Assembly (NCBI GenBank): GCA_963669155.1
Contig: OZ022589.1
Location: 21,313,886-21,377,885 of the forward strand
Direction: 5' to 3'
Source: Arbacia lixula
Lineage: Eukaryota > Echinodermata > Echinoidea > Arbacioida > Arbaciidae
Length of the DNA stretch: 64,000 bases
Both the position numbers and the translations under genes were made by a program. The notes under the pieces were generated by a model, which was given only the letters and a program-made list of their open reading frames with translations, had not been told where the DNA came from and made no database searches. This document shows positions 23,940-36,290 of the stretch, in pieces. Numbering within the stretch: position 1 is the first letter of the stretch; the number at the start of each line of letters is the position of its first letter.

Positions 23940-25620
23940 ATTAAGAAAACACATGTAAGACTTGTAATAACAAATTGTCGTGGATTGCGTTCCAAAGTAG
24001 GTGATATCGCAGTTCTCATTGACAATCACCAGCCAGACTTCGTTTGTGGCACAGAGTCGTGGTTAGATGCCAGCGTAGGAAATAGGGAGGTTTTCCTAGT
24101 CGACCATACCATTTATTGGGAAGGATCGTGAATCAATGATGGTAGATGGTGGAGTTTTCCAACTAGAAGGAAAACTAGAACTAAAAGGGGATTTTGTAAC
24201 TAATCATTGTAAGAATTCAGGAGAATGTGAATTAATTTGAAAAGAAACTAAAGTAAAGGGATGTAAGCCGCTCTTGGTTGGAGTTTTCTATCGTCCACCT
24301 TGCGACGTCAACGGTGATTCTATTGATAAATTGGGTCAATCGTTTTTGGACTTGGGCAACAAAATCAACTCGCACACAGTACTTTTAGGCGATTTAAATT
24401 TGCCTAACATCTCATGGGATAATCTCTCCACTATACCTGGTAAGGGTGGTAGCAGTAGAGCTGCAGAGAAACGCTTGTCTTTGGTCGGTGACGTGGGATT
24501 GTATCAGCATGTAAAAAAAAAACACTAGGAGGCAAGGCGAGACTGGATTTGGTCTTCACTAATAATCACGAAGAAGTCGATAAGTTGACCGTCACTGGTG
24601 ACATCGCAGATCATGACTCTGTGGTAGTTGACCTACGTATTGCTCCCGTTAGAAAGAAGCCATTAAAAAGGAAAATTTACCTGAGCGATACTTTCAAATA
24701 ATGACACAGAAAGAGGTTAATGAGAAATGAGAGGCGATCAAAGCTGCCATTAAGGAAACCATAGAGAGACATGTTCCCCATACATATACCTCAAGTAGAT
24801 TTAACCTACCATGGTTCAACCGTTCCCTAAGACGTACAGTGAAGAAGAAGCAGAGGTTATACAACAAAGGTTTTTAAATCTGGGAAAACTGATGATTGGG
24901 ATGTTTTCAGGCAATGTAGGAGGATACGCACAAGCTTATCAAGCAAGCCAGATCTTCTTACATCAAAGACTTTCTGGGTGATGCTTTATCAGAGACCCCG
25001 AAACGTTTTTGGAATTACATCAAACGTCTTTCTCGAGACAATCACGGCATTTCCGATTTGGAAAGTGGTGGACACTTGTTCACTAATGACATGGATAAAG
25101 CTAATTTACTGACTGATCAGTTTAGGAGTGTTGTCACCATGGAGCCTAACGGCTCTTCTTTGGGTACAACTTCCTATAGGAAAATTGGTCACCTCACCAT
25201 CACCAAAGGAGGGGTTGAGAAGATCTTAAGGAACTTGAATGTAAACAAGGCACCAGGGCCAGACGGTATTCCCCCGTGGTTTCTAAAGATGGGAGCCTTG
25301 CAATTGGCTGCTCCTTTACAGGATCTTGTTAAGTGATCTTGGTTGGCAATCTCTTCAGACAAGAAGAAGGAACCAAAGACTTTGCATGCTGTGTAAGATG
25401 AATAATGGACTAGTCAATATTCAAACAGACAAATACATCCAACGAAATGCAAGATCCACAAAAATTTCACCAGGTTCGTCACAAGGCTAGGGTTTTTAAA
25501 GATTCATTCTTTGTGAACACTGTAAAGGACTGGAATAAACTACCTTCCTTAGTTGTAAACAGCCCCTCTCTATAATCATTTAAAGCAAAGCTAAATCAGT
25601 TTCAATAAGTAACTCCACAC
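23940..25620 (+). pseudogene. CR1/Jockey-like LINE ORF2 remnant: endonuclease, deleted reverse transcriptase, C-terminus
   Basis: Seen in broken frames: RLVITNCRGLRSKVGD and CGTESWLD near 23955-24075 (start of an APE-type endonuclease); VGVFYRPP and LLGDLNLPNISWD at 24274-24420; RLDLVFTNN and DIADHDSVVVDL at 24540-24640 (endonuclease C-terminus); an EN-RT linker with a LPWFNRSLRR segment near 24810; then KAPGPDGIPPWFLK at 25250-25290, the first conserved RT block. Immediately after LQDLVK the sequence jumps to a terminal region (SLQTRRRNQRLCMLCKMNNG, then VKDWNKLPSL at 25350-25565). The catalytic YADD region of RT is therefore missing through an internal deletion. A frameshift at a nine-A run (24511-24519) breaks the endonuclease. 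No function remains. Confidence 0.8.
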
Positions 25621-25884
25621 ACAGTGCGTTACTCTTTTCAACCAAGTTAGCATGGATGTGTCATCAACGGACATTTTGCTGACTCAACGATTCAGATTCA
25701 GTAGCACATAAAGCGTTAATAGCTCTATGGCTTATTCCCTAAAACTTTCTATCAATGGTAACTTTGCTATTCATGACAATCTCTAAGGAAACCTTGAATT
25801 TGATTGGCTGTCAAGAGATGTTACCATGGCAGTTACCATTAATGGCAGAGTTACCATTAATGGTATACAAATATTTCATGACCA

Positions 25885-26060
25885 TGAGGGATCTTGGGGA
25901 ATCTATTTGCACCGAGGTTAAGTGGAGGGCGTGCGGTACTATTTTCCCCCAGACCGCAGGTCGAGGGAAAATGGTACCGCACGCCCTCCACTTCACCGAC
26001 GGACTAATTGATTCCACAAAGTTCCCGAATAAAATCCAGTTTTTTTTTATCGTGTCGCAC
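25885..26060. mobile_element. Foldback element with perfect 20+ bp inner stem
   Basis: AAGTGGAGGGCGTGCGGTAC at about 25919 is mirrored by GTACCGCACGCCCTCCACTT at 25973, with the ATTTTCCC / GGGAAAAT extension. Outer arms (GGGAATCTATTTGCACCGAG / GGACTAATTGATTCC) are imperfect. Confidence 0.65.
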
Positions 26061-26519
26061 TCGGTATGGGTTAAAAGCCCAGCTATGTACACCCCAATAA
26101 AATGCACTTCTTCTACCCTTCATCTTTAAGAGAAGTACACTATCGGCCTCGTTCAAAATGTATTAGCAATACTAAGATATTATGTTTGAAAGACACAATA
26201 AAGCTATATGACGTACGTCGCCTTAATGTACGCATTACCCAAGTGTATCAATGATTTATCGTGTGTCTTTTCACAATGTGAATTGTACATGAGTGTCTTT
26301 TTTTTCTGTGGAACACGTTTCATTCTTTAGTTGGGAAAAAGGAAGGTGAATTGTAATTTTTGTGTACGTGCGTGCGTGAGCGTGTGCTTTTGGTTGAGGG
26401 AGGAATGTTTTGACGTTCGTAGACACAGAGGTTTATGAATCCGTACAGAGCGGTTGACAAACAGGAAGAGAAATGGAGAAGAACGAGACATACTTTTGGA
26501 CAAGTATAAGGTGGTCTGT

Positions 26520-26830
26520 ATTGTCAAATTCGTGCACAGACAAGGGCTGGTAAATGCACGGTGACCATCTATCCAACAACCATCAGAGGCAACGCTCAAT
26601 AAAGCTCATAGCACACCTACAATAACATACTACCATTTTAGAGACTGGCCTAAATGATCACATGTATGTGCTAACAACGTGTATAAAATGCATGCACAGT
26701 TATGGGCTGGTAATTGTACGATGACACTATGGACCTTCAATTGTGACAGCATCTATTCATAAGAAATCAGAGACACCGCTCTAGAAAGCACATAGCGCAC
26801 CTATAATACACCTTCATTTCAGAGACTTCC
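26520..26830. repeat. Imperfect direct duplication, about 160-bp period
   Basis: GGGCTGGTAAATGCACGGTG at 26546 and GGGCTGGTAATTGTACGATG at 26705; TAGCACACCTACAATA at 26610 and TAGCGCACCTATAATA at 26793; AGAGACTGGCC and AGAGACTTCC close each unit. Confidence 0.6.
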
Positions 26831-27220
26831 CAGCTAACAAGCTGACGTCGGATCAATATCGGCAGTCGTCGGCGAGATCGCGGTCGGCAAACTGACGTCG
26901 CGCCAACAACGTTCCAATGCGAGAAGTATGTTGGGAGCGATGCCACTCAATACCTTTTTGGTTCATTTGTCAAAAATCTCTCTGACTAATGGACTGAACG
27001 TTTTAAAAAGAATGCCTATGTTTATGTCTTATATTAGGCCTATGTGTAAAAATGAACTACATCTGATCTTATGATATATAGCTATAGCTCTCCAAACTTG
27101 AACCTTCGCTAAAGCAGCATTTTTGCGCATACGGGTCGTCCGCCATAAGTTTAACACGCTACCATTATGGCCATGTGAATCGGATCTAAGCGTCCCTTAT
27201 ACTGGCCAAATGAACTTAAA

Positions 27221-27479
27221 CTTGGGAAATTTGGTACCATCGTCATTGAAAACTAGTGCATACAAAAAGGAGGGGTAGTTGACCTTTGGGAAATTTGGTA
27301 CCATCGTCATTGAAAAGTAGTGCATACAAAAAGGAGGGGTAGTTGACCTTTGGGAAATTTGGTACCATCGTCATTGAAAAGTAGTGCATACAAAAAGGAG
27401 GGGTAGTTGACCTTTCGGAAATTTGGTACCATCGTCATTGAAAAGTAGTGCATACAAAAAGGAGGGGTAGTTGACCTCC
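27221..27479. repeat. 64-bp tandem repeat, four units
   Basis: GGGAAATTTGGTACCATCGT starts at 27224, 27288 and 27352, and a one-base variant at 27416, so the period is exactly 64 bp. Each unit carries TAGTGCATACAAAAAGGAGG. Units are almost identical. The period is not a multiple of three and the ORF across it is not conserved as protein, so this is a minisatellite. Confidence 0.85.
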
Positions 27480-27774
27480 CACTATTATGCACACAACCTG
27501 TAGAACATGTTCATATCCAAATTGTTATTGTTAAATCAATTGGAAGACGACGAAACAAGTCAGAGAAGGGGGGGGGGGGGGGAGAGAGAAAATGTAGATG
27601 AGGAAGCGAGGGAGGGAAGAAGAACGAGTGTTAGGGGAGGGGTGATCAAAAACAGGCGGAAAGATTCCCATGTTCAGTAAGTAAACGTAATATGTACTAC
27701 TGTACTCTTCCCACTTTTAATAGTAAAATATGCTTGGACTAATGTGATGAAGGTAAAGCAAGATAGGAAGAAAG

Positions 27775-27980
27775 AGAGAGAGAGGGAGAGAGAGAGAGAG
27801 ATGTTGGGTGGAGGTGGCGAGTGCGTTTTGGTGGGTGGGGTGGGGTGGGGGCTTCAGAGAGTAACATAGATTACGTTGCCCGACGATGACTAACATTAGG
27901 GGTATTCTATACACTGCAGTCTGGACAATCTGTCAATAACATAATTTAGCCAAGGAGGGCAAATTAGAGTAAGAGAGGGA

Positions 27981-28026
<46 letters not shown>

Positions 28027-28092
28027 CAGAGAGAGAGAGAGAGAGAGACACACACACACACACACACACAGAGGGGGGGGGGGAGAGGGGGT
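27775..28092. repeat. Purine-rich microsatellite cluster
   Basis: (GA)n at 27775-27800 and 27972-28048, (CA)n at 28049-28070 and a G-run at 28073-28083, separated by unique sequence. Confidence 0.8.
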
Positions 28093-29239
28093 ATGGCATG
28101 TATGGGTGGACGGGTATGAAGGGAGTCACCATAAAAGTCTAAGACATTCTGAAATCACATAGCCACGAAGTCTATATAGGCCTCCATAAGCAGCTAGGTA
28201 GAAAGAATAGAAATAAGTCAATTACTAACATTCATGGCAGTTAAGGACCATCGCCCCCATGCCCGAAATGTCTGTGTATTGCCCGCGTCTTCTTGTAATT
28301 GATTATCTCCGTAACGTTATCTACTCAAACCCAATGACGACCTAGGTCTAACTTTTAGACCAGCCAGACAGCCTCCTCGGTCTCTGCCTATGACGCCATT
28401 ATAGTGAATGAATGGCACACAATTACCGCCATGGCTCTCCTGGGCAAAATTCGAGAGGGCTCAATATCCAAATTTGCGTGTAATAAATCATCCTACGCGA
28501 TGCCAAATTTGGTGCTCTTAGACAGAGTGAACAATTACGTCAAAATAACGAGCCTTGCCGCTGGCCTACACGAACCTATAAGAATCTGATATCTCTTGTC
28601 CGTTTTACCGCCCACTCCGATACTTTTGTAACAAATATGATTTAGAATCGATCTATTGTCGCTCATTTTAATTGCCCGTGCCCTTTTCCCCCACACATCA
28701 ATTAAATTACAGAAAAGTTTTAAGACATCAATGTAGAACGGCTCGCAGCCGCTCGTGAAAATCGCTGGGTTCGCTCTATAAGAGCACGTGTACAGTCCAC
28801 GCATAAAATGTGTTGTATGTGTATTGGGTGTGTGGAGGTATGTTTCCTGAGCATCCCGAGTGTGTATGTATACCGTATTGGCAGAGAGACAGAGAGAAAG
28901 AGAAAGATGGGGGGGGGGGGGGGGGGGGGGGGGAGGCGTGAGCTTGTGCATGGGATGTTTGAGAGATATATTATGGCAAGTGAAAGCATGCATGATTATG
29001 ATTGTGAGAACAACAATGCATTATTATGTCACATAATCCTTGGTCACACCACTTATAGACAAGTACGTACAGTGATGTAGAATCAACTTGAAAAGAGGAT
29101 GCTTGAATGACAAAAATGTGCTACTTCTTCCCCTTCATGGATTTCTGGTAAACTTCAGCATGTTGACAGAAAGCAGGCTCTATAGCTGCCAGTAATGAAT
29201 GTAGGTCGTGGTGGTCTGATTGCCGTCTGAGGTACTAAC

Positions 29240-29905
29240 TGTTAAAAAAAAACTTGTGACAAGTAATGAACGAATTACAATTAGAATCTACCTGTCAACT
29301 TGTTTTGAAGGAGGTTTCGTGAAATTTCATCAAATAGCCATTTTGTAATTATACTTGGAATATTTAATGAAATTTTTCAGTTTGGGACAAATAATCCACT
29401 TTCGTTAGGTATTCACTACCCCCCCCCCCCCCCCCCCACTGCCTGGTGACGCATTATAACATTTACCTCTTCGTGATTCAGTTTCAAAGGATGGAATGCA
29501 CTCTTAATCTATAAATTGTTGTTACTCGGACAAACATCGGACAAGCTGTGGGGTTTATATTAGTGACATAATATCGTTTGAAACGACGTGAATAACATTT
29601 GCATAAATAACGAAAATGTTCTATTTGGACCTCAAAATTTGTGTGTATCAAATAATCAATAAACACAACAATGACCATTGTGCATCACATCTGTCAAACC
29701 ACTAGCAACCGGCCACCGCAATGTCATTAATAACTTTTCTAGATCCAAATTTGTCAGAGAGTAGAAATCTCATTAAATATTCACAGGATTGTTACCAGAA
29801 AAGTACTTCATGAATTTTCACAAAATCTGTTTCTAAAACTTTCACATCCCTCGACTTTATGATGCGTCAATTTCAGCTTGATTTGAGTTGTAACTGATTT
29901 TTTAA
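29240..29905. mobile_element. Palindromic element, copy 1
   Basis: The left arm GGTTTCGTGAAATTTCATCA (29311) is matched inverted by ATGAATTTTCACAAAATCTG (29810). The right arm ACATCCCTCGACTTTATGAT and GTCAATTTCAGCTTGATTTG matches the 37030-37505 element. Center: AACACAACAATGACC. Confidence 0.6.
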
Positions 29906-30037
29906 CATTTTTCAAATGTGTCAAATGTTTTTTGAAAGATTTATCATAGCATGTATAGCAAGGGAAACAATAATGCATTTTCGTTATGTATTTACAACTT
30001 TTCCCGTAAATGTGTAGCAAATGCTCAATGGGAATTG

Positions 30038-30209
30038 AATTGAAAGGAAAGCGAGGAAGAGGTCGACAAAAGAGAAGGTGGAGAGACGAAATATCACCAT
30101 ACACAAACACAGCAATATGGAACAGAATGACAGCAAATAGAAGTGAATGGAAAATGATTGAGGAGGGCTTCATGCAACAATGGTTGAACAATGCCTGATG
30201 GTGATGATG
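30038..30209 (+). mobile_element. 5'-truncated LINE insertion bounded by an 11-bp target site duplication
   Basis: The insert encodes KGKRGRGRQKRRWRDEI and EWKMIEEGFMQQWLNNA, the same C-terminus as the element ending near 42490, and ends in ATGCCTGATGGTGATGATG. AATGGGAATTG occurs at 30027-30037 and again at 30210-30220, directly flanking the insert, which is the expected product of target-primed reverse transcription. It interrupts DNA next to the palindromic element at 29240-29900. Confidence 0.75.
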
Positions 30210-30519
30210 AATGGGAATTGCGTGTATTACTTATGAAACAAGTCACACGTGCATGGTACTCAAAGAGTTAAGCCACATCCATTTGGTTACTGTAGTCTCA
30301 TGAAACCAATATAGCAACAATTAATCTGGTATAGATATGGTTAAAGATGACATTCATAGAAAATCCCTAAATATGAAGATATCCATCTACAGAAAGCTTA
30401 TAGGCCATACAATGAGCTTGGATGACATTCAAACAATCTATCACTTCTGAAAAAGCGAAATTAGAGTGAAAACAATCACCCTATTCTCTGGGACAAATTT
30501 TCCCTACTGTCATCCGAAA

Positions 30520-30690
30520 CGGCCTTTAGGTTTGACGTAAGAAAAGGGAGGCGTTATTGTGCATCACACATGCCAATCCGCAGCTTCTTTTCCGCCAGAA
30601 GCATCATACATTATGATTATTACACTGTGATGGCAGTTCCTAGTGGATGAACAGGTGTGATACACAATGGTCATTGTGAAGCGTATCCCG
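30520..30690. repeat. Partial copy of the 37030 element family
   Basis: CCAGAAGCATCATACATTAT and TGTGATGGCAGTTCCTAGTG match CCAGAAGCATCATGCATTAT and TGTGATGGCAGTTGCTAGTG at 37264-37315. Confidence 0.55.
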
Positions 30691-33000
30691 GCTGTGACGT
30701 ACACCCAACACCACTTTCCCTAAAGGCGATTTCGTAGGTCAGGAAGAGAGTCAATTTAGTGAAATTTGATTTTCATAAAACACAAAACTGAACACTTTCA
30801 TGGCATGTTAGCTGCATAAATTGCTTTAATAACTAATTTAATTGTAAAATAAACTAAATATCTATTTGATTTTATTTCCGATAAGTGTCACCTTTGAAGA
30901 ACAGGAATCAAACCGCATCCCTGCCCGAGTTCCTTCCCAATTTTAACTCCGCGAAGAAATTGTGTCGTTTACACACCCGATAATTCCAAGGGGTAGGTGT
31001 TGGATGCTGACCCATCTGACACAACTCGATTGGGATAAAAGGGGGAAGGGGGTTGCAGGGATCGAGAAAGTTATACTAGAAGCTTTTCACAAGCTGGAGA
31101 AACAAGAGCTCTGCCGGGATGGTGATACTCCGCGCCCCCGCAGCGCAGGCACGCCTCACACCTTAGCTCCCGAGCGACCGCCGCGCGAGGGAGGAAAGAT
31201 GCAGAAAGACACCGAGAAGGCGTCACCTTCTTCGACATCAAACGTCAGTTTCCCTTGAAATCGGATCAAAACAAATTTCATCCCGACTGGAAGGCCACGC
31301 AGGGCCGACGTATTTTAACCCCTTGTGATACATTTTTACTCAAATAACGCACACAAATTCCGTATACTAGCCGCTTCTCTGGCACACACAGTAATAAAGG
31401 GGAAATTTCAAAATTGTGTTTTGTTGCTGTAAATGATAATTATATTTTCTCTACAACGAATGGCATGAACAAAAAATAGTTATATGGAAACAGGATGATA
31501 GCCACGCAGATAATCAATAAAGGAGACGAATGAGAGAGAATTGAAATGAGAAGAACAGGAAAAGGAACAGAGAGAGAGAGAGAGAGAGAGAAGAATTGTG
31601 TCAGACATTTAGAAAGAGTAGCCCGAACGCGCACCGAATGCAAATATAACCGAAATGAACTACTAGTTCTTTTAACACGTGAGAAATAATCATAGAATTA
31701 AACCAGTTTCCATTTGTTCTTTACTAAGAAGCAAAACCATACCGTACGTTATTAACATGATTAACATAGTATTGCCTTTAAATTGCATAATAACTTTGAC
31801 ACCTGATGCACGGGTAAAATACATTTTAGCACTGAAATAAATATATATTCTTGATCTGTTCAAATATTACTGTCCGGTGTGTTACTGTGTAACTGTTTTG
31901 TAACTTCAGTTTCTGTCTCTGAAACAATATCTCACACGTCATCACATCTATTTTTAGCGTACACTCCTCCGTACTTACGAAAATAACCTTAATTTCAACG
32001 AATTATTGTCACGAACATAGATAATGGCGAGTTAAATCCTAACCCATCTTGAAAATTACGTAATGCTCACATCTGGAGAGGAGTGTTTTGTCATTTATTT
32101 TAGTGTTGAGCACAGTGCCATCCCTGAAAGTACTTGCAATCTTCGAGTCCTAAATATTCTCTACAAAAATGTAAATATGCTCCTTGAAAAATGCGGAGGA
32201 AGAAAATAATATATTTTGAAGTGCCAGTACAGTAATTAGGCAAAGGAAAGTTCGGTGTTTTTCAAAAAGATAGCTATGCTAAACTAATCCTAAGGATTCA
32301 CTTCGATCAACATTCCCCTTCATAACAGTCTCCTTTTCTTCTTTGTTTTGAGACTTGTAACGTTTAGATAACAATTTCGAATGAAATATAAAGAAACGTA
32401 CTTATTGCAAAATGCTATGCATAATACCGGAATATATAATGAGTTCTTTTGACATTTGTTTCAAAACCTGTACCCTTTCTTCTCCTTATTTGCCTGCTGT
32501 TTTTCTGTGTGAAGGAAAACCATGTGTACATTTGTAACTTCTTCGACATGCGCTCCTTGCCTGTCTCGTGCTGATAAAGAGTGGCGATATGTATTTTGAG
32601 AGGAATAACAACAAATGGAGGCAGGCGGCGGGGTAAGAGGGAAGATTATAAACAATAATTCTCAGTCAATGTTTAATAGATTTGATTATACTTTGCATTT
32701 TGTATCATTATGTGATGTATTCCATTTCAATATGAAGTCTGTATGACTTAAATATGTTTTAAAATATACCATAAAGAATACTATATATATATAAAAACAA
32801 AACAAAACACATAGGACTGTCAGTGTAACAGCGCTGACCATAATCATTTTTTTCAATTTAATTCAAATTTATTTCATCAAAGTAAAAAATACAAATACAG
32901 AGTAATACTCTTGAGAAAGAGGATAGATGATGGAGACTTCAAAAGAAATAGCACAAAGCTTGAGTGAGCAGGAAGTCCCATTAACCGACTTCACGTGAAC
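30690..33000. other. No gene recognised
   Basis: AT-rich. A GC-richer patch at 31010-31230 holds an ORF (30962-31258) ending in Pro/Ser-rich sequence without recognisable homology or splice sites. A short (GA)n run is at 31568-31590. Confidence 0.35.
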
Positions 33001-33003
33001 ATA

Positions 33004-33644
33004 CAGTTGAGGCCAAAAGTTTACATACACCCATGGAATTCAGTGAAATTTGTTCGCTTGCGAAACATCGTAAAATTTACTATATCTTCAAAAATATTTT
33101 ATACTGCCATGACGAATTCGGTATCAAATGAAAGAGCGTATTAAGCTCTTACCCATGATTGGGATGCCGTTGAGATAAAATTATATATCAGGTAAAAAAA
33201 TTTTTGAAGATAAAACAGTACTATTCATGCCAAATGTATTATATTGTTTGTTATTATATTTTCAAACCTTGTGTCATAGAAATATATAATTGTAAAAACT
33301 ATGTTTTATATTACATTTTCTATCATGATATATCACAACTGAACCAAAAAGGTTTATTCTGGAATGTTTGAGTTGCGAACTAACTAGCACAAATAGGAAA
33401 TATGTCAAGATTTTATTTTTTAATTTGTTTAAAATATTAAGATATTGTGGGGAAAATTACACCTAAATAGTATCAGCTCCTGATGACAAAGCAATCTGAT
33501 GAATGGGCATAACATCCTCATTTGTTTGATATCAAATTCGTTATGACAGCGCAAACATTTTATAAGATACAGTAATATGATGTTTGGCAATTGTCAACTT
33601 TTCTTTGAATTTCCTGGGTGTATGTAAACTTCTGACCTCAACTG
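33004..33644. mobile_element. Non-autonomous Tc1-type element, copy 1
   Basis: The left end CAGTTGAGGCCAAAAGTTTA and the right end (reverse complement CAGTTGAGGTCAGAAGTTTA) are both followed by CATACACCC, flanked by TA on both sides. TA target duplication and CAGTTGA..GTTTACATACAC ends are hallmarks of Tc1/mariner elements. There are 641 bp with no transposase frame, so it is a MITE-like internal-deletion derivative. Confidence 0.8.
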
Positions 33645-34689
33645 TATACTACATTTAAAGGTATAACGTTACATCATAGTACAACGTATGAAAGTAACAA
33701 AATGAATCCACACATCAAAAGCCACAACCACAAAAACACACAAACACACACATGCGTATAAACACAGTATCAGGTGACTTACGGTATTATCAACAATAAT
33801 AATACAAATATAAAAAAAAAAAATAGACGTACCATCTACAAGCTCGCGGCGGTCAGTCTGTAAGGTGAAGATGCTTTGAATAAACTGGCATAATTGAATG
33901 ACAGGTCATATCAGAATGTACTAGATATTGAGTATTCGTAAGCCTATGAGACTTCAATTACAACTTGCATATAGCATGCATAAGTTTATGATGATATGTG
34001 TAGTGTTGTGAGACACTTAGCTGGATATTTAAAGTGGTTATAAGGATCATACGCATGTGGAAATGGTTTCTGTGGGCAATACTTTAAAACGTCTTGGAGT
34101 TAATAGTCAGTAGAAGTAGAGGACCTGTTTGTTAATGGAAAATGGCGGTTGTTGAATTTTAGTTCTTTTGAGTACCCATATGTGACAATGTTAAGATGAA
34201 GCAAGTGGAGGAAAGTCTTATTCATTTCAAACGTAATCATCTTGGGGATTTGCTATACATTTCCATCCTGTCAGCCTACCACTTACCCCAATACGATTTT
34301 TGCTAAAAGATATTCTGTAACAAGGAAAATGCGATCTTTCAAAGGAACTGAGTGAAGAGATATGTCGCTGCCCACGTGACCAGTGAATGATTGAGTTAAT
34401 GGACCTTGTGCCCATATTTGGCGTGTTTGGGAGTGGCTTGGTCGGAAGAGTGTGCACATCCACTCCCTCCTTGGACATGCTAGAAGTATATGTACCAAAT
34501 ATATCACAGTTTCATCAGCTTTCCCGATTATTTTTTCTTTCTTGTATCCTTACCCTTTTTTACCAAGATAATGTTATCATGTTCTGGAGATAAATATGTT
34601 TGACTTTAATTAATCTTTTTCAGCATTGACACCCAAATATGTCGTGAGCGTCACGTCACGCCACATCCAAACTGTAGCTACTTTTTCGA

Positions 34690-35035
34690 GGCTCATGATT
34701 GGTCAGGGACCTTTTTCTCCGACAAAAATCGCTCCGCCGAGAGGTTTAAAAAGTCGCATTGAAACGAAGGAGGAGTGTCGGGCATTGTTTCCGCAGTGAG
34801 TCAATAAACATCCCACTATATTGATCCAGAGCTAATTTGGCGGAGAAATCGCCCAAATGTGAGAAGATTGATCATGCTAATGAGGGATTTCGCTATACCA
34901 TTTAGCAGAAAGCATAGGCTTTTCGGGATATTACCTCTCTTCTTTGTAAATTCACTCTCTGCCGCACATGATAGCTTTGCATTATTACAACTTCTAGCTC
35001 TGGATCAGTTGATACCAGCGGGTCCCAAGGTATGG
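34690..35035 (+). promoter_or_regulatory. Possible second promoter and first exon
   Basis: An inverted CCAAT box (ATTGG, 34698) lies about 47 bp before a TATA-like TTTAAAAAG (34745). Downstream, from ATG 34874, a frame reads MLMRDFAIPFSRKHRLFGIL then PLFFVNSLSAAHD and ends at AAG|gtatgg near 35030. The hydrophobic stretch followed by SLSAA resembles a signal sequence. No homologue is recognised and no partner exon was found. Confidence 0.2.
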
Positions 35036-36059
35036 AGAACATAATTGTGTGGATAAAACGTCTTGCTAAGTGGTTTGGTTGCTAGGCTCGAACCATTCAA
35101 CATAATTCATTACTTTACAAATTGATGACAAAATAACAAATTTATACAACTTGGGTAATGAGATATAATCATTATTATGAGACAATATACAGGGCGCACC
35201 TGGAAAGCAGTTTTTGAACTCAGGTTGCCTACCCTGTAATTTTAAAGAAGACTTTAATAAATAAATAAATAAATAAATAAATAAGAGATTGCTAACTACC
35301 ATACCCCTCTCTCCCTCTTTCTCTATCTCACACACATACACACACAAACACGCATGTATATATTTATGTATTTTATGTATTGGGTTAGGTACATAAGGAT
35401 AATACACAAGACACGAAAAGAGAGCAAGAGTGACTTGTCTGCTTGATGTATAAACTACAAGTGTTTTAATTCTGGAATACTTTTGCTTATATATACAGGG
35501 GTATAATATTTCCATCATTAGTCATGATTGGTACTGGTTGGTACAATAATATTTTGGGTTAGAGAAGTGAGTCATCTGGGGAGTGACCAGTGGCAGGATG
35601 CTGTGGTCAAATGAATATATCGATTGGACTGTGAGAATAAGATAAGAACTGAGAGTTTGAGACAGAGCGAAGTACAAAGTGAAAGTGTTACATGCAAGGC
35701 ATGGTTGAAACTTAAAGGAGCATAATACACAGATACGTGGAATACAGATGTGCATAGCAATCATGTAGTTCAATACACTACAATGTATATATATTTATAT
35801 ATATTTTTATATTTATATATATTGTACGTATATTGTAACGAAATTATAAATACACACATACAATTACCATCATGAGAACTTTTACCTATTTTCCACGATA
35901 AAAGCACGAAATCGCAAAAACAACATAAGAAGTATTATGCATAACAAAACAAATGTTTGGGGTATAAAACTATTTTTACGACATGTCAGAACGGAAACAC
36001 TGACAACATCAACAGAATGGTTATCATGCAACGAATGATACGAATCAATATGCTGCTGG

Positions 36060-36290
36060 CTGCAATCCCACTTTCTGAATGGCGAGTGAGCGAGTGTGGC
36101 GGAGTGGGCGTGCTTTCAAACAAGCACGTGATCAAGAAATTGTCTAATGAGATTTCGGCGTATCAAGACCGTTGTACAGGCATCGGCTGCGTCCGTCACA
36201 AGTCGTCCATTCATTTACGATTCCGCTGTCAGCGCATGCTCGACCGCTCATGGTGGTATATAAGACGGCGGATCACTCTCTCTATTTACT
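36060..36290 (+). promoter_or_regulatory. TATA-box core promoter of gene B
   Basis: A canonical TATATAAG lies at 36257-36264. An initiator-like TTACTC has its A at 36288, 31 bp downstream, the usual TATA-to-start spacing. Upstream there is a GC-rich motif GTGGGCGTG (about 36105), an E-box CACGTG (about 36125) and a TAATGAG homeobox-type core (about 36145). This stretch is more GC-rich than its surroundings. No TF binding is proven. Assignment to gene B rests on the same strand and on the perfect splice donor 350 bp downstream; the first coding exon is 8.5 kb away. Confidence 0.6.

Noticed and set aside
27221-27479. CRISPR-like array
   Set aside because: Four 64-bp units with no distinct spacers; a minisatellite in a eukaryotic genome.
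28735-28800. TATA-like CTATAAGAG next to CACGTG as a promoter
   Set aside because: No exon or donor downstream; followed by a poly-G tract.
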